Positions 10,632-22,769 of a DNA stretch of 64,000 nt are shown piece after piece. The notes beneath the pieces are model-generated. The model was given only the letters and a program-made list of their open reading frames with translations, was not told where the DNA came from and made no database searches. The stretch lies in contig MU006227.1 in assembly GCA_010093685.1 (NCBI GenBank), positions 436,154 through 500,153 of the forward strand. The letters are read 5' to 3'. The first letter of the stretch is position 1. The number at the start of each line of letters is the position of its first letter. This stretch comes from Ophiobolus disseminans (taxonomy: Eukaryota > Ascomycota > Dothideomycetes > Pleosporales > Phaeosphaeriaceae). The translations under genes and the position numbers were made by a program.

Positions 10632-13394
10632 ATGGACGGCACAATCCATCGCAGTAATTCGAACGACTCGGGCGCTTTTCATCCGTTCCCATACGCGAGT
10701 GACTCCTTTGGCTTTGACCATGCCTTGCAAGACGATGGCTTCACTGAGTTGTCAGCTGCGCTTACAGCTGCGCAGACCGCGCCAGTCGATTTCGATACCC
10801 AATGGTCTCCAGAAACTGGCTTGGAAGGGGCGTCGAACGGCTCCACTGCTATGTCTTCCCCGTTCACGCCAGGTACGCCAATTACTCGTCCCAAGCTCGG
10901 AAGTCGGTTTTCTAGAGAAGTTATTCGGACGTTGAAGACCTGGCTCGTCACTCATCAGCAGCATCCGTACCCAAGGGAGGATGATATGGTGTTCTTACAA
11001 CAGCGGACTGGGTTGAACCAAGCCCAGCTAGCAAACTGGTTTGCGAATGCTCGTCGCCGTGGTAAGGTGCAAAGCGTTCTTCCAGCATCTCCACAAGTAT
11101 CGAACGCCGCAGCGAGTCCCGTGGATATCATTCAGAGGCCAGGAACTCCAGCTGTGCGACAAGATCCACGGTCTAAAGACCCGTTGCAACGCTGGGTAGA
11201 TTCTCCACCGGAACATGAGCCTGCTGACGTGGGCGACATTGCTCGTGCAATGGCGTCAAGTTCCAGAAACGAACTAAGTAAGTTTTGAGGATCTTTCAGC
11301 CTGGCACAGTAAACATAATGACGGCGTCAAACTACACTTTGTGTTTACGCAGTTATCAAGGGGCCACTTTACGACGGCAAAAGAATTACGAGCATGTACC
11401 ACCTGAATCCCTGTGGAAGTCGTCAAATTTACTGAGTTGAAGAGGCTAACAATTTAGTAGCTCTCGGTGGCGTGAGCGGTATCGACTATGCGCACAATGA
11501 CCCATGGCGGTCCCCGTACGCTTTGTCCTCTGCGAGTAGCGCTGCCACATCGCATTCTAGTAAGAGATCTACTCATTACTCTTCTGGCTCGCAATCTTCA
11601 CTCAAATTACGTCGGCCCGCTCGGAGGAAGCGTGCCAGCAGACGTCGCCGCATGGACACAGACCATGTCCCGGACTCCAACCTGCCTTACCAGTGTACCT
11701 TTTGTACAGAAACTTTCAGAACCAAACACGACTGGCAGCGTCATGAGAAGTCTCTCCACTTACCCCTGGAGCAATGGGTGTGCGGGCTCCATGGGCCTCG
11801 CGCTACGAAGCCAGACTCCACTGAGCTTTGTTGTGTTTTCTGCGGCAGAGTCAATCCTGAACACACTCATGTTGAGGCACACAACTACTCAGCGTGTAGC
11901 AATCGAAGTATAGATGAGCGGACTTTTCATCGGAAAGACCACCTAGTACAACATCTGCGTCTTGTTCACAACGCAAAGTTCGAAAGCTGGTCAATGAAAA
12001 GTTGGATGATTCCAATCCCCGACATTAAGTCTCGTTGCGGCTTCTGCTTCCGGGAGATGAGCACTTGGGTAGAGAGGACCGATCATTTGGGCGACCACTT
12101 CAAGTCAGGAACAACAATGGCGGAGTGGAAGGGGGATTGGGGATTCGATAATACGATATTACCAATGGTGAGCATGATTCAAAGATCTTTATGTCAAACA
12201 TGCTAACAATTGTTTTGCTAGATCGAATGTTCTATTCCGCCATGTTAGCGCTTCAATCTTACCTCACCTAGGACCACGAGCTAATCATTTCTGACAGATA
12301 TGATCGACTACGAAAGAAGTACCCTTGTACCAATGAGGGCGAGCGACGCACCGTGGGGCTCACCACCTAACGCTTATGAGCTACTTAAGATCGAGATCGA
12401 GTTTTTCATACAGAACTACGTCGATACACATCGAAAGATGCCCACAAATGATGCGATCCAGCTTGACGCGTGTCGCGTGATCTTTGCTGCGGAAGCGGCA
12501 GTCGACACGGACACTGACGTGCCCGTCAATCAAGACTCATGGCTGCGAGATCTGATCTTATCTTCATCGGAACTGGCCATGCAAGCTAGATTTAGCCCAA
12601 TAAGGACGGCCAGTGAGAGCAGACATTCACAACTTAAAGCTAACGGCAAAGACCATTTGTTCGAACAGTGTCCATTAGAACAGACTTTGCGTGCCTTCGT
12701 CTTTGGACAGCAGATTCTAGACGCCCCCGTCACTGATGGTCAGCTCCAAACACAAATGTGTGAAATCATTCGTCAAATGGAGACAAACTCAATCACACCA
12801 TCCGACATGTTCGCGAACTGGATTTTTAAGGGCATCTACTCCAGCCCAGGGTGGCTTTCTGGCTTCAGGCAACGTGCTGGTATTGTCGATCTTGCTAATG
12901 CACCCGGTGTTGGTATTGATCTCGGTACGACAAGTCAACACCCCTACTTCGAGGGCATTCAGGTCGCGCAAAGTACGCCATCATACTTACCGACTCATGG
13001 CATCCTCCCAGCCACAGATACGACGTTTGGTCTTGTTCCCTTTTCTTCTCCGGAAGTGGATATTTTATCGTCTCTCCAAAACCAAACAATGTTCGACATG
13101 AATGGGCGCCCTACGGTCCTCCTACCGGACGACACCAACTTTCACCAAGTATTCGAGAGAGACATTCGACGCTGGGTAGCCGCAACCATGTCTCCCAAGA
13201 ACCCGAACTGCCACGTCCCTTCCGATGAGGAGATTCAACATCAGGGAAGATGGATTATGTACGGCACAGATGATCCGTTCGATCAGACCCCCGCTGATTA
13301 TCAAGAGTGGCTTTGGCGATTTAAGAGGGACGTTGGGATATTGAACGATGTCGATGTGGTTAACCCTGCGGAACTGACAAGGCATCAACAATGA
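10632..13394 (+). CDS. Homeodomain (TALE) and C2H2 transcription factor
   Basis: Four exons (10632-11277, 11458-12167, 12222-12243, 12298-13394) give 824 residues; exon 3 is only 22 bases. Introns are 180, 54 and 54 bases; splicing exons 2-4 reads PMIECSIPPYMIDYERST without stops. Residues about 91-145 are a TALE/KN-type homeodomain with HPYPREDD and the recognition-helix core WFANARRR. Residues about 293-316 are a classical C2H2 finger (YQCTFC to HEKSLH), followed by two less regular Cys/His groups ending HLRLVH and CGFCFREM. Such homeobox-C2H2 proteins are nuclear and fungal. Target genes are unknown. The C-terminal 350 residues contain a WIMYGTDDPF block typical of the family. Confidence 0.85.
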
Positions 13395-13671
13395 GCACAT
13401 ATCATACATCTGCTAGTATACATCTGACAGGACAACTAGTATGAACTGTTACATCCGAAGATACGTCGACGAAGATGAAAGATCCGGAGCTTCAAAAGTG
13501 GTTGAAGTGATCTGGAATTTGATCTGTATTCTGTAGCTGGTTGAGGGGTCAAAACTGTGCACTTGTATTCCGACTGCACTGTGACACTAGAGCGTGGCTA
13601 TCCTCACATGGTTTTTGCCCTCAAACCAGCGCTGTGACTTATCGAAATTGGGTGTTGAGTCGTTCGCGTTC

Positions 13672-14774
13672 TCATTCACTGAATTGCTCACTAGTCTCCT
13701 GCGTCGCCTTCTCCTCAACACGCGGTTTGAAGCGATCCAACTTCTCGTCAGCCCAATGTGGTCGCGAATCAAATGCGAACTGGAGAATCTCGGGACGCTG
13801 ATAGTGGCCGGCTGCATCGATCCAGACTTTTACAGCCCCAAGTTGCGAGAAGTCCACCTCGCCTTGCACGAGTTTCTCTTCTCCGCCAGTATGCGGACCA
13901 GCGATGAAGGAACAAAACGGGTGCAGTACCGATGACCAGCCTCCCCCAAGTTTGACAAGATCTTGTTTTCCGAGGTTCTCCTCCATCCAATCAAGACACT
14001 GCTGGTCGACATAGTTGGAAGCAGTGATAACGAAGACTTGCGCAGTCAATGCATGCGTCTTCATCAGCGCTTCAATTTGCGCATCAGCCACTGCTTCGAA
14101 ACCCGCCATCGTAGAAAGAGCAGGCCAGGCACCAGCATGAATATGCTGGTTCTGCACAATCAGCGCTTGACGTGCACCATTCATCGTATGCTCCCAGCAT
14201 GCGAGACCGCCCAGGTTGTAGCCGAGAGACAGGGGCCAATTGCGCAACGAGCTACCGTTGCCTTGGGCCCAGATCATTCGCTCGACATATGTAGGCTGGA
14301 GCTTGCGATGGACACCTAGAATGGTGCCGTCGCTGTCGATGATGACTTGCGAGTTGAATAGCGTGTGGCCGTTTGCAACGCGCTCTGAGATACCGAGGTT
14401 GATAGCTATGCCGGTGCGTCGACATGCGTCCTGGATGGCACTGACGTCTTCTCCATTCGGCTCGACGACTACGCTTTCTTCAGCATACTTGGCGAGAGCA
14501 CCGACTTGTTTCAGAGGTGGGTAGCATTCGGACCAATACTGGGGAAGTCAATCATTGAATACTCATTTGCCTAGCTGTTCATGTTGCACGGTGCAAGGCT
14601 ACTTACTGGGTACCCGGGTATGAATGTTTCCGGAAACACAAGTAGTTTGATATCGTCTGCGGCAGCTTTTTCGATGAGTTGTACGGTCTTCTTGATCGTG
14701 GCTGCTTTATTCATGAAAACGGGTGCTGCGTGGGCTGCAGCCACTTTGAATTTGGTTACTTTTGGCGGCGCCAT
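13672..14774 (-). CDS. Nitrilase (carbon-nitrogen hydrolase)
   Basis: Two exons (14774-14607 and 14538-13672) give 344 residues; the 68-base intron runs GTAAGT to CCAG in phase 0 and joins FIPGYP to YWSECYPP. The catalytic triad is visible: Glu49 in FPETFIPGYP, Lys135 in HRKLQPTYVER and Cys170 in GLACWEHTMN. The CWEH context is that of true nitrilases (branch 1), which hydrolyse nitriles to carboxylic acids and ammonia. The length fits the family. It is probably cytosolic, as no signal peptide is seen. The gene is divergent from the rhodopsin-domain gene at 15393. Confidence 0.92.
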
Positions 14775-15392
14775 GATGTCTCGAATTTAGATTTGTGCAA
14801 TGGAGGTTGGTGGTCAAGTCGTATGGACCCGAGTGGTTGGACGAGCAGCGTACATAAAAGGTGGGAAGTGAGGGGTACGCTTCCGAGTCATGTCAACTCG
14901 AGTTGGCATTTCCGCCGACGCACGAGCATGCCGATCGAAGGGTGAAGCCGCAGCGCCCGAACCCTGTCTGTCTGTGCACTGGCAGCCCGCAGTAGACGAT
15001 AATTACCGGCTTACCTCGATAAGCAAGAAGTGTGCTAATCTGAAGCAGGCCAGTCCTGGTCCGTCACACCAACCTCTCGGCGAATTTGCGGGGTGGCTGC
15101 AGCACGAGCAAAAACGACCTGCGCACACATCCCAAAAGGGTAATGATGTGTTCACTATGGAGACGGGCACAGGCTTTCCGACATTGCTTTTCACGTATCG
15201 TTCGGATTTGAGGATGGATCCAGCAGCGTTTGACCATTTTTTTCTGGGTTTGCGTAACATTCTTTTCGTCGTGTCTTTTGCTTATCGTTGTGCTCCCGAG
15301 TACGACCGCTGCAGCTTCAAAGATGCCATCTCTATCATGAGTCGCTCATGCACCTTTTTGCTCAATCCATCGATGTCTCGCGAGCTGCAGCG
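14775..15392. other. Divergent intergenic region
   Basis: This is the shared upstream region of the nitrilase and rhodopsin-domain genes. A 206-codon plus-strand frame (14890-15510) runs through it but overlaps the start of the next gene out of frame and has no family pattern. Confidence 0.45.
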
Positions 15393-16804
15393 ATGGCTGA
15401 GTACTTTACGAATCCGCCACTGGGTCTCGACCTGGAAGAGTCGCGTACCGCTTCCAATAACGCTATTGGCATTGTCTTATTCGTCTTGTCTCTCGTCTTC
15501 GTTGCATTGAGATTGTTTACTCGCTTACGACTGAAACGGGAACCATTAGGGCTGGACGACTATCTCATGTTCATTGGATTGGCGCTCAATGCTGGAAACC
15601 TGGCATGTTGCATAGCTGGTGGATGGTATGGGCTCGGAAAGCACATTTGGTCCCTTAACCCATACCAGATGCGCCAAATTACGATTGTGCGCTACTCGCT
15701 GTAGCTTTCGGCGCAATGCTAACGTTGTCCAGATTACGTTCGCGTACGTCTTCATCTATGCATGGAGCGTTTGCATCATCAAGTTTTCCATCCTCGCACT
15801 TTACCGACGGATATTTGGCCTCTCATGGTACGGCTATTGTTGCGTGGCCCTTACAACCGGCTACCTCATCACGAATCACATCGTATTGCCCCTTTACACA
15901 CGGCCGCTATCTTACTACTGGAACCAATGGTACGGCGCCAAAGGCGAGATTCTGGTGGACGAAGCCAAGGTAAGCGGCCTGGAGATGGACTTGAGACCTC
16001 AGCTGATGGCAAGATAGTTCTACCTCGGCGTAGGCATCATCAACCTGTTTGGTGACTTATGCATACTGGCAGTCCCCATCTCAAGCGTGCTGAAGCTGCA
16101 CATGGAACGCACACAGAAGATTGCAATCTGCTTCATATTTCTCCTTGGAAGCTTGTACGTGTCCCTTCCCCTGACGCCCCTCGCAATCACATCGGCTTAC
16201 AAAGACCAGCGTGTGCTTCGCCTCTCTCTACCGCATCATCACCATCACCCGTCTTGTGCGAACACGGGACATCAGCTGGGCGAAAAGCGACGTTTTCATT
16301 TGGTCAAGCGTTGAACCTAGCATCGGAATAATTAGCGGTTGCCTCCCTACCCTCCGGCCACTCATGATGCACATCCTCGAATCATGGTTCAAGTTCGTAC
16401 CGTCAACTCGAAAATCAGCCTCCAACAAGAGCTCAAACCCTTACCCTCTGAGCCCGCTCGAGACCATCTCAAAGAAACGCACGCGCAAAATCTCGAAGAA
16501 AGACGACCTACAGAGCACGAATTCCACGAATCTGACGGAGCTGGACAACGTGGTGGAAGTAGACGGGCACGGCGCCGTCACTGCAGCGGCAAAGAACGAG
16601 TGGAAGATGGAGAGCGGTGCGAGGAAGGACCATGAGCATTCAGGCATGTGGAGGCCGGACGAAGATGAAATGTGTTTGACTACGACTACTATACAGAGGA
16701 GTTCGAGCGGTGCGGGCCTAGAAAATCGATCGACGGAGAGTTTGGAACGGGAGGGAATAACGATGACGAAGAAGTTCGAGTGGGATGAGGCACCACGACA
16801 TTGA
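15393..16804 (+). CDS. Pth11-like rhodopsin-domain membrane protein
   Basis: Four exons (15393-15686, 15733-15969, 16018-16154, 16210-16804) give 420 residues; introns are 46, 48 and 55 bases. About seven hydrophobic segments are followed by a long charged cytosolic tail from about residue 275. The blocks LRLKREPLGLDDYLM, YAWSVCIIKFSILALYRRIF and RIITITRLVRTRDISW are typical of the fungal rhodopsin-domain superfamily, which includes Pth11, a plasma-membrane sensor for surface cues in Magnaporthe. There is no N-terminal CFEM domain. Ligand and G-protein coupling are unknown; most homologues are unstudied. Confidence 0.85.
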
Positions 16805-18877
16805 GATACGGAGGATCTTGTCATTAGTTCCGCGGTGGAGATAATGTTGCGTGCACTATGCGCTCGCCGGCAGGATGCCGGAGTCCACGAAGACCCGTGA
16901 GCTGCTCTGAGCCAGCCTTCAAACAATGAGAGCTTGCCCTCCTTCTGCAATCTCTTGTCTTACCAAAGCCTGTCTATCCTCAGAGCCTTTTTGTGAGTAT
17001 ATGATGCAAAAATCTTCTAGTGAGCTCAAGCCATTGCCAAAAGCAACACCTATCCTATTAAGGGGCATTCGTCTCCCCATCTCGCAGTAGAGGCCTAGTC
17101 TCGGAACAGTGCTCTTAGCTTATTCTTTCGCCTTCTGGAAGGCGTTCTCATTAGTTACGGGCGGATACTAGAGGAGTTCAGCATCCGCCACCATCAGGAT
17201 TGGCATCCTAATAAAAGCTTCTTGCAGCTCTGGAGTAGTAATCGCGTCCTATGGCCGCTGAAGGCTGCTCCTCTGAGAATCCTTCGGCCTAGACTCCCCA
17301 TAGCTTTTGAGTACCCCTCTGTGAATAGGACCAATCGTGAGCCGAGCAAAAACATAAATACAGGAAGTATAGTCGTTGCGAAATCCGTCCATTCGATAGA
17401 ACCCACATGTTGCGCCGGTGCTGAGTTGACATCCGTATAAAGAACAGCCCTTGACATCTCTGTTGAGCCAGGTTGAAGACCAGCCTGGTTTAGTCTCACA
17501 GGCAAGGCGACAACGACTCGTGAGCTACTCTGAGCCAGCCTTCGAGCAAGAAATGCCACCCCCTCCTCGGTAGCCTGGATGTGCCTTGCGCGCTCTTGTG
17601 ATTTGGCCTTGCGCCTGTAGGTAAGTGAACCTAGGTTCTCTTGGCTTATCCAAAGGTCCTCTTGCCTATCAGGCCGTAGAGTTCTGAACTGATACTTGAG
17701 ACAGGAATGATAGCCTTGCCCTCTATGCCTGATATCGCGTACGAAGATGGATCAAGGAGCTTAAACTCGTTGTGAACGTTGGTGTATGCTGCTGCCATGG
17801 TGCCGCTAGGCTTGCAAGGATGAGGAGCGTCCAGTTTCTGGCCTAGGAGTGAATATGTGATTTCCAGCTCGTACTTATAGCCGCGCGTAAATGATGCAAG
17901 CTTCTTGAATCCAGTCTTTTTCCTAACACGTGGTAACTCGTATCCTACGCAAGGGTTCTTGTCTTGCCATCTCGCAATAGATGCCCAGGGAAACATGGTA
18001 GTTGTTGGAAGGCTTCGCACTAGTGGAAGGAAATAACAATAGCTATGAATGCATTCTGTTCGATGATGGTTGACTTGGTTCTGATTGCTACGTGAGGGTG
18101 CTATGAAGATGCACATGATCTGAGACAAGTAGAGCCGAAGTAGGATCGCGTCGGCTCGTTGGGTAGTGTTGGGCAGCCGACGTACCTACTGATACTCATG
18201 ATCCGACAGTAGTCCTCTTTGGGTGCAAGAGAAGTCGAGCCACTTCTTGTTTACCCACAGCGGTGCTGCCTATCAATTGTGGGCTATCGTTGCTGCTGGC
18301 AGTCTCGTCGCTCAGCTCTTCTTCGTAGTCCCCCATATCGATGTCCTCGTCTTCTTCCATCATGTTGTCCTCATGCTCTGTCAGGCGTGACATTTTAGTG
18401 ACGAAGTCGGATCTTGTAGTTGATATCACTGCAAATGTCGCCGTAGGGTGACGCGCGTGAGAATCGCTGCCTTAAATTGAGGATTGTTGAGGTAATAGCG
18501 CCCCAGCAGTGAAGAAGAGTGATGAAGGCGTGCCTCAATCGCGCCTCTACAAGGCTGCAGGTGAGTACTAGATAGAGTAAAGTTTGAGGCAATGAGATGA
18601 TAAGGTGAGTGTTTTTTGAGTGGCGATGATTAGTCTGATCAGCGGCAAATGCAGGCGCGTGTGCGATAAGTGAAGTGAGAGTGAAAAATGTGGGCTAGAT
18701 AGAGCAAGATGGAATTGAATAGAATTTGGTATTTCTATAATGACGCTATATGCGCCTTGAACCCATTGATATATAATAAACGCAAATAGAAGTACAACAG
18801 TGGATATCTGAGTTTGGTGCTAGTGCATCTTCTTGCGCTTTTTGTACGTGAATAGATCGTTGATGAAAATCAGTCGA
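16805..18877. other. Unassigned gene-poor region with a dispersed duplicate
   Basis: About 2 kb has no gene I can support. Minus-strand frames at 17194-17559, 17646-18128 and 18196-18429 are open but unrecognised; the last is rich in Asp/Glu. A segment of about 45 bases at 16897-16941 recurs with roughly 80% identity at 17519-17565 in the same orientation, suggesting decay of a duplicated sequence. It could be an old transposon, but no terminal repeats or transposase motifs were found. Confidence 0.4.
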
Positions 18878-19969
18878 CTAAGGGTCGATACATTCCGCCA
18901 ACGATAGTGTGTCTCCTGGAATATCGAAGGCGCACTTTTCGACGTGCTCTTCTAACAGGGCGCTATGTCGAGGCAGTGGTCCGCGGCATCGACTGCAATT
19001 TAGATATGAACTGTAGATATCTTCATCCAATGACTCCTCAATCTTCCATAGATCTACAAGCGAGCGTCGAAGGCCAATCGGAGTCGCAAGTGCTTCTGTT
19101 TCGGAGATGGATTTCCACCAATCGTCCACTCCCCAGATTACATTTTGCTGTGCAGGCGATTGATTGCTGCCTGGGATGTTGCAATAGAAACATACCATGT
19201 CGGATATATCCACTTCAACTCCCTCAAGCCTCCTTACAGAGATAAGCATTACTTCTCTTCTTTTCGGACAGTTGTATGCCATGTCGAATTCTGATAGCGC
19301 TATGGCTTTTGGCAACAGATGTTCTTTCCTCTTTACGCGTGTATTCTGTTTATCATTCGAAGGTTTCAGTTTAGCCTCTTCGTGAACAAAGAGCGCCATG
19401 AATTTGAGAACTTCTTCTGTCGCGAGATCCCGGGGTTTCCAAAGCTCAGCGCAGTCTGTATAATGCTCAATTGCATCATTCTTGTTGAATACAATCTCCC
19501 TAAAATTGTAACAACAAAAGATTGTATGTGTGTTCGATTCGCGCGTCTGATGATGTGATTCGTGATCTTGAAGATCCTCTATTGTGAGTGTTGAGCTCAG
19601 GACTTCCTGACACACTGAGCAGTTGTACTGAACTCTTCCATTGTATGTTGAAGTGAATTTGAAGAATGTCTTGAGCATTTCATTGGCGCTAGGGTATTGT
19701 CCGCTAATTCTTAAAGCTTCGATTCGCGTGACGAGTTGAGGAGTTTGGGTAGCATCTTCTCTAGCAATGCATGCTTCTGAGTTTGGTAGTGGAATAAGAG
19801 CTGACTGATTGAAATCGTTTGTTGATATCGTTCTCTCTGGATTGATCGCATTAAGGAATGTGATGAAATCGCTGAGCATGACGACGGAGGCTCGGGGAAG
19901 ACCACGCAGGACACCGTAGGGTGTATGATATGTTAGGAAACCCTCAATATCCTCAAGTCGCATCTCCAT
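18878..19969 (-). CDS. Unknown protein with Cys-rich zinc-like motifs
   Basis: This intronless frame has its first ATG at 19969 and gives 363 residues. I do not recognise the family. It contains several Cys/His pairs of zinc-finger type: YNCSVCQEVL with HESHH about 20 residues later, MVCFYCNIPG, and LNCSRCRGPLPRH followed by HVEKC near the C-terminus. The arrangement resembles uncharacterised fungal proteins that use irregular fingers for nucleic-acid or protein binding, but this is inference. The reading frame continues upstream past the ATG into a 48-base tandem repeat until a TAG at 20030-20032, so the original N-terminus may have been longer. Confidence 0.6.
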   Translation of the reverse strand: MEMRLEDIEGFLTYHTPYGVLRGLPRASVVMLSDFITFLNAINPERTISTNDFNQSALIPLPNSEACIAREDATQTPQLVTRIEALRISGQYPSANEMLKTFFKFTSTYNGRVQYNCSVCQEVLSSTLTIEDLQDHESHHQTRESNTHTIFCCYNFREIVFNKNDAIEHYTDCAELWKPRDLATEEVLKFMALFVHEEAKLKPSNDKQNTRVKRKEHLLPKAIALSEFDMAYNCPKRREVMLISVRRLEGVEVDISDMVCFYCNIPGSNQSPAQQNVIWGVDDWWKSISETEALATPIGLRRSLVDLWKIEESLDEDIYSSYLNCSRCRGPLPRHSALLEEHVEKCAFDIPGDTLSLAECIDP

Positions 19970-19981
19970 TATTAGTTCCGT

Positions 19982-20077
19982 CTCCTTTGTTGTCTGCTCT
20001 TCCCTCAACTCATTCTCTCCATCTTGCTTCTATTGCGTTGTTTGCTCTTTCCCTAGCTCTTTCTCTTCATCTTGCTC
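19982..20077 (-). repeat. Two-copy 48-base tandem repeat, coding-like
   Basis: Units 20077-20030 and 20029-19982 (minus) encode EQDEEKELGKEQTTQ-stop and KQDGENELREEQTTKE. They share about 70% of bases and stay in frame with the gene at 18878-19969. The TAG ends the upstream unit at the position where the downstream unit has GAG. Confidence 0.7.
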
Positions 20078-20224
20078 GGGGACATCAGCTTCATCCTCTT
20101 GAGCTATGGATCGCTGATTTTCGTTTATCAAGTCATTGTTTTTGTAGCTGCCCACTCATTAGCAACCTGAGCTACCTAGGAAATGAGCTATTCTGACATC
20201 TCATCCATGATCAAGTGAACGATG

Positions 20225-20908
20225 TTAAGCCAAGTACATCATTCCATGGAGCGCGGATTTCGCTTGTTGGCCGTGGTCTTGGAGCGTTCGAAACGCCCTT
20301 GATGCCTTGCATTGCAAGGTGTCGGGGCCAAACCAGCAGTGAACATGTTGCGCCCTAGCATAAATATGGCCCATGGTTTGCATCTGCTGACCGCGCTCGA
20401 GCGAATCATTCTGATGAATGCACATTGCGTCCACCCACAGGACACGTGCGCAGTCTGACAAACGTAGATGTCGCAATGTTGCTGCACGATTCAAGGTGAT
20501 GGCGAGCAGTCATCTCGCCCTCGAGTCGGCATGACGCGGGTCTCCCCAGACATATGAAAGAGCCTCGTATGAATGTTTTTCGCTGACAAGCTTCGATCGG
20601 ACTTCGGTCCTGGACCCGGCAATGTTGGTGGTGCGGAGATTGGCCGTCAGCCGATTCATCGTATCGATCAATCTATGCGAACTGCCTATATCGCCAAAAA
20701 CTGCGGTCAAACTATGCCACGCACTCAAGCTTTCTGGCACAACTATGTCGACATGGAGGAGTCTGCCGCGCAAAGGGTCGTCAAAACTGCCGGGCTCAAG
20801 AACCAGAAGGCGTATGTCATTATGGTGCTTGAGAGCACGATAGACATAGTCGGTTTCCTTGGTCGCATTTGAAGTTGAATTTGATGCTTTGATGCCTGAG
20901 GTCTCCAT
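20225..20908 (-). pseudogene. HET-domain pseudogene
   Basis: From an ATG at 20908 the frame gives 228 codons with a TGA at 20510-20512. Before it lies HSYEALSYVWGDPRHADS; after it, in the same frame, come LRHLRLSDCARVLWVDAMC and IHQNDSLERGQQMQ. Together these are the first half of a HET domain, found in proteins that trigger heterokaryon incompatibility and cell death on non-self fusion. The frame ends at a TAA near 20225, long before the rest of the domain. A CGA-to-TGA change would explain the internal stop. Truncation plus nonsense makes it a relic. Confidence 0.8.
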
Positions 20909-21643
20909 AACTACAATCTTTGCCGAGTTCGTCGCTTGCTTGTCTTGCGCGCAAGGTAGTCTTCAAAACTCCGCGCTACCGCACGTGTGTGAGAACGGTG
21001 AGGCCCAGCGTGGCTTTTCGATCATAGGACGTTGCTGCATAAGGCAAAATGTTGCACATGTCTTCGTGTTGTCTTCGTGTGTGGTTGAACGTGAAGGTGA
21101 GAGCGGCCTGGTGGCGATTGAGGCCGTCGGCACCATGACTAAGCGCTGCATTGCACTCGGAACCCCACTTCTCTTTCTGTCTAATATCCACCACAGCTTC
21201 ATCTCAATATGCTACACTTCATCGCTTCAGCTTATCGCGCACTTGCCAATTCAAAGTTCATCCTTTATCAAGCCATACAGCGTTAAAAGCACGATGCGAC
21301 TAGGCCAATCTCCATACTTTAGCGCCACAACTGCTGCTTTTGCACTTTCGGCCACTAACTCCGCCTGAAAACTGCACAAATGCAGTCAGAGCGGCATAAC
21401 AACACACTGTTCATCCGACTGAATCAACGCAGCGCACGAGCTCGTGCGTAATTCGTGTCCGAGTCATAACATCCTAGCATACGTTTTCGTCCGGCCCTGA
21501 AGTCATAAAGACGTTGAATTACCTGAGGGGTTGCAAATGCACAACGGAAAGGTCTGGCCTGGACCTGCGCATAGGATTTACAACACGACAATTGCAGCCA
21601 AAACATCTCATTCTTTCTGAGACGCACAAGCCAAACTAAAGCA
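20909..21643. other. Intergenic region
   Basis: This region lies between the HET pseudogene and the SDR gene, and nothing in it is supported. A 169-codon plus-strand frame (20859-21368) is antisense to the HET relic at its start and has no family pattern. Confidence 0.45.
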
Positions 21644-22658
21644 ATGTCTAAACAGATCAAAGGCGTCACCAATTTTGACCCTGCGAAAGACATCCCGTCC
21701 CTAGTAGGCAAAGTCATCTTGGTTACTGGAGGTGTGTCTGTTCTACATCTGACTTCGACGACTCTGCTGACTATCTTGTACAGGTACTGCGGGTCTTGGC
21801 CGCGAGTCCGTAATAGCGTTTGCTGCCCACAGTCCGGCACACATCTACTTTACCGGGCGCAATGCCCCCGCCGCCAAATCCCTTATCGCAGAGGTGCAAG
21901 GAAAATGTTCTAATGTCACACTGACATTTATAAAGATGGATCTATCCTCCCTTCGATCAGTCAAAGAAGCCGTTACGCAAGGCTTCAAGCATGATCGTCT
22001 CGACATTCTCATGAACAACGCCGGCATCATTGCCAAACCACCCATTCTCAGCATCGACAAATATGAGGTCCAATTTGCAACCAACCATCTCGGACACGCC
22101 ATGCTCACCAATCACCTACTGCCCCATTTACTCAAGGCGGCGAACGAACCGAATTCTGACGTCCGCGTCATCTCGAACACCAGCGACGGCTACGAGTTCC
22201 ATCGCCTTATCAAAGGCGGCATAGACTTCCGTGGTCTTGACAGTGGCAGCACAATGAATAAATGGGTCCTCGGTCCTTGGCAGCGTTATGGCCAGTCCAA
22301 ACTCGCCAACATTCTCTTCGCGGCTGAACTTGCCCGACGTTACCCACAAATCACGAGTGTAGTTGTGCATCCCGGTGTCGTCAGAACGCCCATGCTCACC
22401 GAGATGCGCGGTTTTGTACGCTGGTTCAATGACACTGCGTGCTGGCTTGTGGGGATCGTGCCGATGGAGCCTCATCAGGGCGCTTGGAGTCAGCTCTGGT
22501 GTGCGGCTGGGGCGAACAAAGAGGTTTTGAGAAATGGCGGATTTTATAGACCAGTGGGTATTGATGCGACGGAGGATCTCAAAGGCGAGGGAAGGAACGC
22601 GGAGCTCGCAATCAAGTTGTGGGACTGGAGTGAGAATGTGCTGAGGAAATTTGAGTGA
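21644..22658 (+). CDS. Short-chain dehydrogenase/reductase (SDR)
   Basis: Two exons (21644-21731 and 21784-22658) give 320 residues; the 52-base intron ends TACAG. The cofactor motif TGGTAGLG is at residues 28-35, NNAG at 107-110, and the catalytic pair is Tyr198/Lys202 in YGQSK. This is a classical NAD(P)H-dependent SDR close to the retinol dehydrogenase / WW-domain oxidoreductase-like group common in fungi. The HPGVVRTPM block after the active site is typical. The substrate is unknown. No adjacent pathway genes help. Confidence 0.92.
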
Positions 22659-22769
22659 ATCGACGGTGGTGGTTTTATTGTCAGCTATCCCTCAGATCTA
22701 TGTGTAGCAATTCCAACTTCGTCGTCACTCATTCCGGTAGCTTCAAACTACACTCTGGCTTGACTATCT

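Noticed and set aside
14890..15510. 206-codon plus-strand open frame
   Set aside because: It overlaps the well-supported first exon of the rhodopsin-domain gene out of frame and has no family pattern.
20859..21368. 169-codon plus-strand open frame
   Set aside because: Partly antisense to the HET relic, with irregular composition and no family resemblance.
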